58,656 bases of DNA, taken from contig VFGE01000033.1 in NCBI GenBank assembly GCA_009392515.1, positions 1-58,656 of the forward strand, written 5' to 3'. Both the position numbers and the translations under genes were made by a program. This DNA comes from SAR202 cluster bacterium. GTDB lineage: Bacteria; Chloroflexota; Dehalococcoidia; Lucifugimonadales; UBA6952. Below are positions 1 to 7,928 of this stretch, piece by piece (position 1 is the stretch's first letter; each line of letters starts with the position of its first letter). A model generated the notes under the pieces. That model had not been told where the DNA came from, did not search any database, and saw only the letters and a program-made list of their open reading frames with translations.

Positions 1-5
1 AATTA

Positions 6-77
6 TGCCGAGGGGCGGATTTGAACCACCGACACGAGGATTTTCAGTCCACTGCTCTACCCCTGAGCTACCTCGGC
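6..77 (-). tRNA. tRNA-Phe (GAA)
   Basis: Read on the minus strand, a 7-bp acceptor stem GCCGAGG/CCTCGGC closes a complete cloverleaf. The anticodon loop is CTGAAAA, which places GAA at positions 34-36. The T arm contains GGTTCAAATCC. The discriminator base is A and no CCA is encoded. The anticodon stem has one T-T mismatch. A good promoter lies just upstream on the same strand. Confidence 0.93.
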
Positions 78-86
78 GATTCAATT

Positions 87-115
87 AATATAACTAAGTC
101 TGTGGTCTAGGTCAA
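87..115 (-). promoter_or_regulatory. Promoter of tRNA-Phe
   Basis: On the minus strand a -35 box TTGACC (110-115) and a -10 box TATATT (87-92) are separated by exactly 17 bases. The -10 box ends about 10 bases before the mature 5' end of tRNA-Phe, so the leader would be only a few bases long. Confidence 0.7.
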
Positions 116-124
116 GGAAGGGGG

Positions 125-154
125 TTAACATTTTTTATAGAAAAAAAGTATAAT
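125..154 (+). promoter_or_regulatory. Promoter of tRNA-Leu
   Basis: A -35 box TTAACA (125-130) and a perfect -10 box TATAAT (149-154) are separated by 18 bases. The tRNA starts 26 bases downstream. The two divergent tRNA promoters stand back to back, with 9 bases between their -35 boxes. Confidence 0.65.
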
Positions 155-179
155 GCTAATTCAAGCGTATTTTTCTTGG

Positions 180-263
180 GCCGAAGTGGCGGAACGGTAG
201 ACGCGGTGGTCTCAAACACCATTGTCCCTAAAGGACGTGTGAGTTCGAATCTCACCTTCGGCA
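180..263 (+). tRNA. tRNA-Leu (CAA)
   Basis: This is a class II tRNA with acceptor stem GCCGAAG/CTTCGGC and discriminator A. The anticodon stem GTGGT/ACCAT encloses loop CTCAAAC, giving anticodon CAA. The long variable arm after the anticodon stem is typical of leucine tRNA. The T loop is GTTCGAAT. The stop codon of the converging gene at 264-1079 directly abuts its 3' end. Confidence 0.95.
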
Positions 264-1079
264 TTAAAACTCTATTTCATGATTTATTGTATTTGAAGCA
301 GTTGGTAATACTAACTTAAATCGATTGTTATTTTGACGATTTAAGATATTCATTTGCTCACTAGGTAAAAGGTATTCTTTATTAGTAATTAATGAACCTA
401 ATCTATATACTATCGAAAATTTTGTCCCAAGTTTGTTTTTAAAAAAATCGTCATATTGTATTAATGCTTCAGTTTTACCTTTTTGTAATTGTTCAATATA
501 GATTTGTTCTTTGCTATTTGATTCCCAAGGTTTTAATTCTAAGTGTTGTTCTATATCTTTAAGGACTGGTTTTTTTTCATATAATTTTGCAAATAATTTT
601 CGTAAATAAAATTTACTTCCCAAAACGAATACATCGACTGGTTTATCTATTTCAATCCCTCCATTGTCTAAAATATATTGCCATGAGAGAGCTTCTTCGT
701 AAGTTGTTTTATTGAAATATAAACAACTTTTGTTTGATACGAGTGCTGGAACATTAAATGAGTGGCTAAAGGTTTGTAAAACCCATTCAGATTGGTGATG
801 TAACGCATTTATCCATTGGTCTTTTATCCCATTTTGAATTAGTGTCTCTTTGTCATCCCAATTAATTTGGTTATCTAAATGATTTCTATTTTTTCGGATG
901 TTTTTAATTAAATTTGGAAATTGAAGAGTGTCAAAATCCTGAATTAATACCGAGAATTCATTACGTAAAATTTTAGTAATTTGATTGGTTGTTAAAGGTT
1001 TGTTTTTATTATCGAGTGCTAAACTATATTCCAAAAGTACTTGTAAGAGGGCATCTATGTTAGTTTGCACATTAACCAT
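264..1079 (-). CDS. Hypothetical protein, 271 aa
   Basis: I do not recognise this family. The protein is soluble-looking, with no signal peptide or membrane segment, and is rich in Asn, Gln, Lys and Ile. It opens with a predicted helical stretch (about residues 5-65). The middle holds aromatic residues, including a run around residues 107-135. It is the second gene of a likely two-gene unit with the 86-residue protein upstream: the gap is 12 bases and the orientation is the same. Its stop codon sits against the 3' end of the converging tRNA-Leu gene, with no room for a terminator between them. Confidence 0.7.
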   Translation of the reverse strand: MVNVQTNIDALLQVLLEYSLALDNKNKPLTTNQITKILRNEFSVLIQDFDTLQFPNLIKNIRKNRNHLDNQINWDDKETLIQNGIKDQWINALHHQSEWVLQTFSHSFNVPALVSNKSCLYFNKTTYEEALSWQYILDNGGIEIDKPVDVFVLGSKFYLRKLFAKLYEKKPVLKDIEQHLELKPWESNSKEQIYIEQLQKGKTEALIQYDDFFKNKLGTKFSIVYRLGSLITNKEYLLPSEQMNILNRQNNNRFKLVLPTASNTINHEIEF

Positions 1080-1091
1080 TATTCTTTGTTG

Positions 1092-1352
1092 TTATTCAAC
1101 AATGTCTGGCTCTATAGAAAGAGGGACATTTGTAAATTCTCTCCAAGGTTCGAATTGAGCAACAAATTCTTGTCCAGCCTCTATAGAAGTTAGTCCTTTG
1201 ATTGCTCGTCCTGGGTCATATCCTCTAGTTACTGCGATTGCTTGAATTCCTGAAGGCATTGAGCGCACTCCACCAAGATTTATTTCTTCCATTTCATCGG
1301 TTTGTAAGATCAAATTTAATCCTTTAGGATGAATTTTCCAATAAACTTTCAT
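1092..1352 (-). CDS. Hypothetical protein, 86 aa
   Basis: This small protein of unknown family has no membrane segment and no cysteines. The open frame extends upstream to 1469, but I place the start at the ATG at 1350-1352. A GGAG ribosome-binding site precedes that codon at normal spacing, and the upstream extension would run into the promoter and start of the divergent crotonase gene. A Gly/Pro-rich centre (GGVRSMPSG) and an acidic C-terminus can be seen. It lies 12 bases upstream of the 271-residue unknown protein and is probably cotranscribed with it. Confidence 0.6.
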   Translation of the reverse strand: MKVYWKIHPKGLNLILQTDEMEEINLGGVRSMPSGIQAIAVTRGYDPGRAIKGLTSIEAGQEFVAQFEPWREFTNVPLSIEPDIVE

Positions 1353-1423
1353 CAGTCTCCTTAATTGATTTCCTCTGGTCAAATATTTGTGTATTATTAT
1401 AGCATTATTGGTTGGAGGATAAA

Positions 1424-2191
1424 ATGGACTACAACAATTTACAAATACAAATTGATAAACATATTGCAACTATTACCCTAAATCGTCCCAGCGTACTGAA
1501 CGCTTTAAGTGCTAATTTGACATCAGAACTACATCAAGCACTAGATGAATTAGGTGCGAACAAAAATGTATGGGTCATAATTTTAACAGGATCAGGGCGA
1601 GGATTTTGTAGTGGCGCAGATGTTTCAGAATGGGGGAAATCAGATAGACCTGTTCCAACAAGACCATTGGTAGAATTAGGAATTCACATACGAGAAACAC
1701 CGCAGCCTGTCATTGCGGCTATAAATGGGATTGCAGCAGGCGCTGGTTTAACTATAGCAATTTCATCTGATATGCGCATTGCTTCCTCTGATGCTCGGTT
1801 TTCAAGTATTTTTGTCAAAAGATCAATTGTTTTAGATACAGGTGCTTCTTATTTATTACCAAAACTCGTAGGCCCAGGAATTGCCTCAGAAATGTCTTTA
1901 ACGGGGAATGTTTATGATTCTGAATGGGCGTTTCGAGTTGGTTTAGTCAATAAGGTGGTACCCTCTGACAACTTGATGGCTGAAGCAAACAATATGGCTC
2001 AAGATATTTTATCTAATCCTCCGTTAGCAGTGCAAAGTATTAAAAAAATGTTGAATAACGAAGACCCTGATATGAATAGGATCGTGAAGCTAGAAGTAGA
2101 AGCAACTGCTTTGTTACGAAAGACAAAAGATAGTGTAGAGGCTGTTGATGCCTTCAAGGAAAAGCGTTCCCCAATATTTAAAGGAGAATAA
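1424..2191 (+). CDS. Enoyl-CoA hydratase/isomerase family protein
   Basis: This crotonase-fold protein of 255 residues probably acts on an acyl-CoA in fatty- or aromatic-acid breakdown. The oxyanion-hole segment GRGFCSGADV lies at about residues 58-67. The second CoA-binding loop, around AAGAGLTIAISSD, lies near 104-116. By my alignment both glutamates used by true hydratases are absent: Thr110 and Phe130 occupy those places. An Asp is present at 138 (LDTGAS), as in PaaG/isomerase-like members, so isomerase is more likely than hydratase. The start is ATG at 1424 behind a GGAGG site at 1414-1418; a TTG at 1412 is inside that site. The gene abuts the converging GNAT gene at its 3' end. Confidence 0.88.
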   Translation: MDYNNLQIQIDKHIATITLNRPSVLNALSANLTSELHQALDELGANKNVWVIILTGSGRGFCSGADVSEWGKSDRPVPTRPLVELGIHIRETPQPVIAAINGIAAGAGLTIAISSDMRIASSDARFSSIFVKRSIVLDTGASYLLPKLVGPGIASEMSLTGNVYDSEWAFRVGLVNKVVPSDNLMAEANNMAQDILSNPPLAVQSIKKMLNNEDPDMNRIVKLEVEATALLRKTKDSVEAVDAFKEKRSPIFKGE

Positions 2192-2710
2192 CTAAATCCC
2201 TGCGACTGAACTTCTTCTTTCCATTAAAGTTACATCTCTCCATTTACCCTTGTAGACTCCTCGTTTCATAATGGAAACTTTTTCTCGAGTGCCAACAATT
2301 CTAAATCCAAATTTTTTGTGCAATTTAATACTTGCAATATTTTCAGGAAAAATATTTGCTTCTAAAGTCCATATGTTTTGCTTTTCAGATAATTCAATTA
2401 AATTCTTTAATAAAGTACTACCAACACCATTATTTCTATAATTTTCTGCTATGTATATACTGACTTCACATACTCCACCAAATTGCCCAGTAGTTTCTAT
2501 TGTTGATAAAGCTGCCCAACCTACTATTATGTTTTGATCTGTTGCAGTCAAGCGTGGTTTTTTAATGTGTGAATTATTAAACTGTTCCCAGCTGGGGGCT
2601 TTTTCTAGAAAAGATGCATTATCAGAATCAATTCCTTGTTGATATATCTCTAATATATTCTTAGCATCAGAATCTTGCATATTCCTTATGTGGAAATCAA
2701 TCAAGCTCAT
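2192..2710 (-). CDS. GNAT N-acetyltransferase, phosphinothricin-acetyltransferase-like
   Basis: This 172-residue protein of the GNAT fold resembles the Pat/YncA branch, which acetylates small amines such as methionine-type analogues. The acetyl-CoA-binding signature appears as YRNNGVGSTLL near residues 90-101. It is followed by NIASIKLHKKFGFRIVGTRE at about 123-143, the typical GNAT C-terminal beta-strand/helix. The protein is full length for the family. It lies 4 bases downstream of the glycosyltransferase gene on the same strand, so the two are probably cotranscribed. It shares its 3' boundary with the converging crotonase gene. The substrate cannot be predicted from sequence. Confidence 0.87.
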   Translation of the reverse strand: MSLIDFHIRNMQDSDAKNILEIYQQGIDSDNASFLEKAPSWEQFNNSHIKKPRLTATDQNIIVGWAALSTIETTGQFGGVCEVSIYIAENYRNNGVGSTLLKNLIELSEKQNIWTLEANIFPENIASIKLHKKFGFRIVGTREKVSIMKRGVYKGKWRDVTLMERRSSVAGI

Positions 2711-2714
2711 CGTA

Positions 2715-3749
2715 TTAAACTAACATTTTATAAAAAGATTTTGCACTTTTATCCCAAGTGTATTCTAGAGCATATTCCCGACATTTATCTCTATCTATAT
2801 CCATGACCCTATTGGTTGCTTTTTTTAAGTCATTATCGAGAACCCCAACTTCTTGGTTTTCTATAATATCTTTAGGCCCAGTTACAGGATATCCGACTAC
2901 AGGGGTCCCTGAGGCTAAAGATTCTAATGTCACTAACCCAAACGTATCAGTTTTGCTTGGGAAAACTAAGGCTGTTGCTGAGGCGTAATATTTAGCTAAT
3001 TCTTTTCCTTTTAACTTTCCAACAAATATTGCGTTCGGATAGTTTTTTTTCAATTTTTTTAATTGAGGACCGTCACCAACTAGTACTTTACTACCTTCTA
3101 TTTCTAAATTCAGAAATGCTTCTATATTTTTTTCTTTAGCAATCCTTCCAACATAAAGCCACATCGGATTTTTATAATGGGTAGATAACTTAGGTGTATT
3201 TGGATTGAATAATTCTGTGTCTACTCCTCTTGTCCAAAGTTTTAGATTCGTAAATCCTTTATTGGAAAGTTCTTGTTTCAACGACTGTGTCCCAACTAGT
3301 GTATGAGTGGCCGCTTTGTGAAAATTCTTCAAATATGCATAAATCCATGTTTTGGGAATACCAAATCTCATATTAATATACTCAGGAAGTTTGGTTCCGT
3401 AATTACTAACAAATGGAACATTGTTGTTTTTACAATATTTTCTAGCAGCATGCCCAATTGGACCTTCAGTTGCAATATAAATATAGTTTGGATTGAATTT
3501 TTTTACTATTTTTTTGAATTTAAACCATGCATTGAGTGCTAAAGAAATTTCTGAATAGGTTGGGCAAGGGATTCTTATAAAATCCTGAGGGGTTACCATT
3601 AATATTTCATGGCCTAATTTTTCAAGTTGTTTGGCTAGCTCAGCCAAGGTAGTAACTTCCCCATTTGTTTGAGGGTACCATGCATCTGTTGCAATCAAGA
3701 TTTTTTTTCTTGTTACCTTAGTTTCTTTATTTGTATTATTAAATTTCAT
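2715..3749 (-). CDS. GT4-family glycosyltransferase
   Basis: This 344-residue retaining glycosyltransferase has a GT-B fold. The N-terminal ATDAWYPQTNGEV (about residues 20-32) matches the glycolipid-type GT4 enzymes that add mannose, glucose or sulfoquinovose to lipid acceptors. The donor-binding half contains YVGRIAKEKN and, near residue 267, the EX7E-type segment DTFGLVTLESLASG. There is no signal peptide, so it should act at the inner face of the membrane. The start ATG at 3747-3749 follows an AGGA site. It is separated by 73 bases from the end of the fbp operon and may be read through from it. The acceptor is unknown. Confidence 0.88.
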   Translation of the reverse strand: MKFNNTNKETKVTRKKILIATDAWYPQTNGEVTTLAELAKQLEKLGHEILMVTPQDFIRIPCPTYSEISLALNAWFKFKKIVKKFNPNYIYIATEGPIGHAARKYCKNNNVPFVSNYGTKLPEYINMRFGIPKTWIYAYLKNFHKAATHTLVGTQSLKQELSNKGFTNLKLWTRGVDTELFNPNTPKLSTHYKNPMWLYVGRIAKEKNIEAFLNLEIEGSKVLVGDGPQLKKLKKNYPNAIFVGKLKGKELAKYYASATALVFPSKTDTFGLVTLESLASGTPVVGYPVTGPKDIIENQEVGVLDNDLKKATNRVMDIDRDKCREYALEYTWDKSAKSFYKMLV

Positions 3750-3822
3750 TCATAATCCTCTAGTAACGAATGGAATCTAAATTCACTTTGACATATTAAC
3801 ATATTTTATCAAGTATTTTTAA

Positions 3823-4917
3823 TTATTTACCTTCTATCTTTGTCGACATCAAATATTTTTCATCTTGATAGATATGTATTGGAATATTTTTTTTAATACT
3901 GAGCGAAACATTATTAGAAACTTCAAGAATATTCTCTTGTGAAATATATTCTATAACCTTCCCTGAAGGTAATTTAATTATGTAGGAATAATGAGATCCC
4001 TTAAATTCTATGGACTCAACGATACAAGATCCTTTTTCTTGTGATAGATCAATATTATTTCCTCGTATTAGGATTTGTAAATTTTGCTTATCAGTAATTA
4101 TTGCTTCTTTGACTTTAATTTCTCCGATTTCAGTATGTAATGTTTGAGGATCAGTGATAGTCACATCAATAAATGAAGCAGGATCCATAAACTCTGCAAC
4201 AAATTTTGTTAAAGGCTGATTATATATATATTCAGGTGTATCAATTTGTTCAATTTTGCCATTATTCATGATTGCAATTCTATCGCCAAGAAACATGGCT
4301 TCTTCTTTGTCATGAGTGACAAAAATAGTTGTTGCTTCAGCTTGTTTAACAATTTCTTTTATTTCTTCTCTAATCTTAATTCGTAAAGCAGCATCCAGAT
4401 TAGATAAAGGTTCATCAAATAGCATAACAGTAGGATTGGGGACTAATGCACGGGCAAGAGCAGTTCTTTGTTGTTCTCCACCAGAAAGCTCATTTGGCAT
4501 TCTTTTTAATAAGTTTTCAAGACCAACTAAACTAATTATCTTTTCAACTCGTTCAGTGGATTTGTTTGATTTGTCTAACCCAAATTCAATATTTTTTTCA
4601 ACATTCAAGTGAGGAAATAAAGCATAATCTTGAAAAACCATTCCCACTTTTCTATTTTCAGGTTTTACAAATTTACCTGGCATTGAAACTAATTGCCCAC
4701 CAACCGATAAAGTACCGTTTGATGGTTCTTCAAAACCAGCTATCAATCGTAATAAGGTGGTTTTTCCACACCCACTAGGACCTAGTAAAACTAAAATCTC
4801 ACCATGATTAACAGTAAGAGTTACATTTTTTACAGCGTCTGTTGTTTTTGAATACGTTTTGCCTATTCCAATACATCTAATTACTGGAAAGTTTTTATTG
4901 TTTATTTGATTTAGCAT
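3823..4917 (-). CDS. fbpC: Iron(III) ABC transporter ATP-binding protein
   Basis: This is the ATPase of a binding-protein-dependent importer, 364 residues. Walker A GPSGCGKTT lies at about 46-54, the ABC signature LSGGEQQ at 144-150, Walker B VMLFDEP near 164-170 and the H-loop FVTHDKEEA near 200. The C-terminal 120 residues form a TOBE-like regulatory region, as in FbpC/AfuC. It is the last gene of the fbpA-fbpB-fbpC order and follows the permease stop by 13 bases. Assignment to iron(III) rests on the company of FbpA-type and DtxR-type neighbours; on sequence alone it could also be a spermidine- or sulfate-class ATPase. Confidence 0.9.
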   Translation of the reverse strand: MLNQINNKNFPVIRCIGIGKTYSKTTDAVKNVTLTVNHGEILVLLGPSGCGKTTLLRLIAGFEEPSNGTLSVGGQLVSMPGKFVKPENRKVGMVFQDYALFPHLNVEKNIEFGLDKSNKSTERVEKIISLVGLENLLKRMPNELSGGEQQRTALARALVPNPTVMLFDEPLSNLDAALRIKIREEIKEIVKQAEATTIFVTHDKEEAMFLGDRIAIMNNGKIEQIDTPEYIYNQPLTKFVAEFMDPASFIDVTITDPQTLHTEIGEIKVKEAIITDKQNLQILIRGNNIDLSQEKGSCIVESIEFKGSHYSYIIKLPSGKVIEYISQENILEVSNNVSLSIKKNIPIHIYQDEKYLMSTKIEGK

Positions 4918-4930
4918 ATCTTTTATTTAG

Positions 4931-6490
4931 TTATTCTTGGATACCTTTATCAAACATTATAAACATTGGTAATCCAGTAAATAACAATAGTATACCAGAA
5001 TATACAGCAGCCATACCAAATCCAGCTTCTGTTGCATGTGTCCATATAGAAGTAGCTAGTGTATTGAAGCTAAGTGGAGCCAGAATAAGTGTAGCTGGTA
5101 ATTCTTTCATTATAAGAATAAATACTAAAATAAAAGCACCTGTGATTCCTGGAGCCATAGAAGGGAAATTAATTTTTTGCCATATTTTGAAATTTGATGC
5201 TCCTAAACTTTTAGCCGATTCTTCTAGTTTAGGGTTAATCTGAGAAACTACAGGTTTTATAATTCCAATCGCAACTGGAATAAATAATATAATGTATCCT
5301 ATTGCTAATAAAATCATGGTTTGATATATGGGCATAGCAAAATTTATTCCGAAATAAACAACAGCTAATGCTACTACAATACCTGGCAAAACAAACCCAA
5401 TATAGGATATTTTTTCTATTGTTTTACTAAAGGTATTTTTATGCTTTGCAATTAATAAAGCTATAGGTACTGCAAGTAATACTGTAGCGAAAGTACCTAT
5501 AAATGAAGCATATATAGAGTTTGTTATTACTTCAATTTTGAAAAAATCATCATAGTTGATAGTAAAACTGTAACCCCAATTAATTAATACCGATATTGGT
5601 AATATTACACTTATAAAGATTAGAAGGCTGATTAGTAATACTATAACCCATTTGAATTTACCGAGGTCAATCAGTTTTGTGTTTTTTGATACTGAAGCTG
5701 TAGATCTATATAGATTGGAGTTTGCAGATTCAGGTTTATAAAACCAAATTGTTAATAGTCCAATCAATATTAGTATAGTGGAAGTACTTGCTGCTGCTGC
5801 TCTTTGTATAGTTTGATATTGATTATAAATAACATAACTAAAGGATTTATATTGTAATAGAGATACTGCCCCGAAATCACTTACTACATAGAGAGTTACT
5901 AATATAGCTCCTACTATTATTGATGGTTTTAGTATAGGAATTATGACTCGTATATATGTATCCCAAAAAGATTTACCTAAGCTGTATGAAGCTTCTTCGT
6001 AGCTATAATCTAATTTTGTTAATGATGAAGTGACACTAATAAATATATATGGATAGCTAAGTAATGTTAAACATAGAAAGGCTCCCCAATATCCATATAA
6101 ATCAGGTATTTTTTCGATACCAATTATTTGTAAAGTGTCATATAAAACTCCCTTTGGACCAAAAAGGATAATAAACAAAAATCCATATATGTAACTTGGG
6201 AACACTAATGGTAGGCATAATAAAACTCTAAATATATTTTTCAAAGGTAAGTTTGATCGAATTGTGAGAATTGCTAATGGAACTGAGATGCATATAGAAG
6301 CTAAAGTTACTGTAACAGCGAGTAATATTGTATTCCAAGCAAGACGTAGAGTTTTAGTTTCAAGTAAATATTCGTAAAAATCATTTGGGTTTGATAATAA
6401 ATTTATTGCGACATAGCACAACGGTACTGCTACTAATAGCAGTACCATTGTGGCAATAATTTGCAATATTGATTGAGATGATTTAAACAT
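4931..6490 (-). CDS. fbpB: Iron(III) ABC transporter permease, fused two-domain
   Basis: This 519-residue inner-membrane permease is made of two homologous halves, giving about 12 membrane segments, as in FbpB/SfuB. Each half carries an EAA loop that contacts the ATPase: YEEASYSLGKSFWDTY near residues 170-185 and LEESAKSLGASNFKIW near 425-440. It forms one unit with the upstream lipoprotein gene and the downstream ATPase gene. The ATG at 6488-6490 has no clear Shine-Dalgarno sequence. A stem-loop stands in the 188-base gap before it, so expression relative to the binding protein is probably reduced. Confidence 0.9.
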   Translation of the reverse strand: MFKSSQSILQIIATMVLLLVAVPLCYVAINLLSNPNDFYEYLLETKTLRLAWNTILLAVTVTLASICISVPLAILTIRSNLPLKNIFRVLLCLPLVFPSYIYGFLFIILFGPKGVLYDTLQIIGIEKIPDLYGYWGAFLCLTLLSYPYIFISVTSSLTKLDYSYEEASYSLGKSFWDTYIRVIIPILKPSIIVGAILVTLYVVSDFGAVSLLQYKSFSYVIYNQYQTIQRAAAASTSTILILIGLLTIWFYKPESANSNLYRSTASVSKNTKLIDLGKFKWVIVLLISLLIFISVILPISVLINWGYSFTINYDDFFKIEVITNSIYASFIGTFATVLLAVPIALLIAKHKNTFSKTIEKISYIGFVLPGIVVALAVVYFGINFAMPIYQTMILLAIGYIILFIPVAIGIIKPVVSQINPKLEESAKSLGASNFKIWQKINFPSMAPGITGAFILVFILIMKELPATLILAPLSFNTLATSIWTHATEAGFGMAAVYSGILLLFTGLPMFIMFDKGIQE

Positions 6491-6623
6491 ATATTGAATT
6501 GGTGTTTTCTAGTTATAATGTGTCGGGAATCATGTGGGTGCAAATCACTTTTGCTTATCTATTTTGCTTGAACGGATAAAATTTTTCTCAACAGGCTCAA
6601 CATTGCACATTATTAAATTATTA

Positions 6624-6654
6624 TCAGAGGCATGAATTGAATTCATACCCCTGA
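6624..6654 (-). promoter_or_regulatory. Intercistronic stem-loop between fbpA and fbpB
   Basis: A long inverted repeat has arms of 15 bases with two mismatch positions around a one-base centre; its core is ATGAATT/AATTCAT. It starts 24 bases after the fbpA stop codon in the direction of transcription. On the minus strand it is not followed by a T-run, so it is not a classic terminator there. A T-run follows it only on the plus strand, where no gene needs one. A plausible role is partial termination or 3' protection of fbpA mRNA. Confidence 0.45.
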
Positions 6655-6678
6655 TTTTTTTTATTTTCCTTACGATAA

Positions 6679-7803
6679 TTATTCTAACACTCCTGCATCT
6701 TTTAGCATTTGAGCACTGCCCTCAATATCACTTAATGAAGCAAGTGATATCGCTGGTTTATTTATATCATCAAAAGGTGTGATCATTGGATGTTTCTTTA
6801 CGCCACTAACTAAAGGATATTCTCTAGTTGAATTTGCGAAGTAGCTTTGAGCAACTTTAGAAGTCATAAACTCAATGAACTTTTCTGCATTTTCAGTATT
6901 TGCAGCTGATTTAAGTATTCCAGCAGCTGAAACCATGACCATAGAACCTGGCCCTCCACCTGTTGGATGATAGTTTCTAGCTTTGAATGCATCACCTGCA
7001 GCTTTATCTAGAGTGAATTTGTAGAGGTAGTAGTGGTTAACAAACCCTACATCGATTTCACCTTTATCAGCAGCTTCAACTTGAGGTGTGTTTTTTGGAT
7101 ATACTTTTGCACCATTGTCTCGGATACATTCAATCCATTTTTTGGTTTCAGCGTCACCCCATTCGGCACGCATGGCTGTAATCATAGTCTGGAATGAAGA
7201 ATTACTTGGAGCCCAACCTATTCTTCCGTTCCATTTAGAATCACAGAATCCTTGCATAGTAGCTGGTAGATCTGATTCGTTAACAGTTGCTGTATTATAT
7301 ACAACGACTCTTGCACGACCAGTGATACCTGTCCAAAGCCCTTGAGGTGATTTTGCCCATGTAGGAACAACATCAACCATGGTTTTTTTACCATCATCGT
7401 CAGTGACTTCTTTCATTAAGATATGATCGTGTAACGGTTGAAGCATATTTTCTACTGAGCCTATAGCACCAGGATCTTGAGCATAGAAAATATCAGCAGG
7501 AGTTTTATCTCCTTCTTCCATTAGTAGTGCTGCCATTGGTGCAGATGATCCGTATTTAACTTCTACGTTAATACCTGTGGAATCTTCAAACTGCTCAATT
7601 ATTGGTCCAACTAAAGATTCTTTTCTACCTGAATATATAACAAGGTTTCCAGGATCCTTTTCGACCTCTTTAATAACTTCAACTTCCTTAATAACTTCTT
7701 TTTCAACCTCAACTATTACTTCTTCTGCCTCGGCAGTACATGCAACTACTGCAAGTAACCCTATAAGAAGGCCTAATCGAGATATACTTTTAAAAATTTC
7801 CAT
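6679..7803 (-). CDS. fbpA: Iron(III)-binding lipoprotein, FbpA type
   Basis: This is the extracellular substrate-binding component of the iron importer, 374 residues. A lipoprotein signal ends in LAVVAC with the lipidated Cys at 22. It is followed by a charged Val-Glu-Lys-Ile linker (about residues 28-50), a hallmark of Chloroflexota solute-binding lipoproteins. The mature fold begins NLVIYSGRKE (52-61). A His-Tyr-Tyr triplet at 257-259 matches the tandem tyrosines that bind iron in FbpA proteins. Translation starts after an AAAGGGG site. It is transcribed from the palindrome-overlapped promoter at 7883-7910. Iron as the ligand is inferred from these residues and the DtxR-type neighbour. Confidence 0.9.
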   Translation of the reverse strand: MEIFKSISRLGLLIGLLAVVACTAEAEEVIVEVEKEVIKEVEVIKEVEKDPGNLVIYSGRKESLVGPIIEQFEDSTGINVEVKYGSSAPMAALLMEEGDKTPADIFYAQDPGAIGSVENMLQPLHDHILMKEVTDDDGKKTMVDVVPTWAKSPQGLWTGITGRARVVVYNTATVNESDLPATMQGFCDSKWNGRIGWAPSNSSFQTMITAMRAEWGDAETKKWIECIRDNGAKVYPKNTPQVEAADKGEIDVGFVNHYYLYKFTLDKAAGDAFKARNYHPTGGGPGSMVMVSAAGILKSAANTENAEKFIEFMTSKVAQSYFANSTREYPLVSGVKKHPMITPFDDINKPAISLASLSDIEGSAQMLKDAGVLE

Positions 7804-7845
7804 TTTTCCCCTTTAAAGTGTATTTAGTAAGGGCTAGTAAAAAAT

Positions 7846-7861
7846 ATTAGTACGTACTAAT
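7846..7861. promoter_or_regulatory. Operator 1, perfect 16-bp palindrome
   Basis: ATTAGTACGTACTAAT is a perfect 16-bp palindrome between the dtxR-like gene and fbpA. It has the same arms (ATTAGTA/TACTAAT) as the second palindrome 34 bases away. It lies in the expected 5' leader of fbpA, downstream of the transcription start. Isolated half-sites, such as TTAGTAA at about 7823-7829 and TTACTAA at 7862-7868, flank it. The likely ligand is the DtxR-family protein encoded next door. Confidence 0.72.
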
Positions 7862-7879
7862 TTACTAACAAAGCTGAAA

Positions 7880-7895
7880 ATTAGTATATACTAAT
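7880..7895. promoter_or_regulatory. Operator 2, perfect 16-bp palindrome over the -10 box
   Basis: ATTAGTATATACTAAT is a second perfect palindrome and differs from operator 1 only in its two central bases. It contains the whole -10 box of the fbpA promoter, so a bound repressor would exclude RNA polymerase. The centre-to-centre distance to operator 1 is 34 bases, a little over three helical turns, which would put two repressor dimers on roughly the same face of the DNA. Confidence 0.75.
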
Positions 7896-7910
7896 AAATG
7901 AATATGTCAA
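7883..7910 (-). promoter_or_regulatory. Promoter of the fbpA-fbpB-fbpC operon
   Basis: On the minus strand a perfect -35 box TTGACA (7905-7910) is followed after 16 bases by TATACT (7883-7888), one base from the -10 consensus. The -10 box is inside operator 2. The expected leader of fbpA is about 70 bases and contains operator 1. Confidence 0.75.
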
Positions 7911-7928
7911 CACTAAAAAGGTAAAAAG

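Noticed and set aside
6624-6660. Rho-independent terminator on the plus strand
   Set aside because: The T-run follows the hairpin only on the plus strand, where no gene is transcribed toward it. On the minus strand it is inside the fbp operon.
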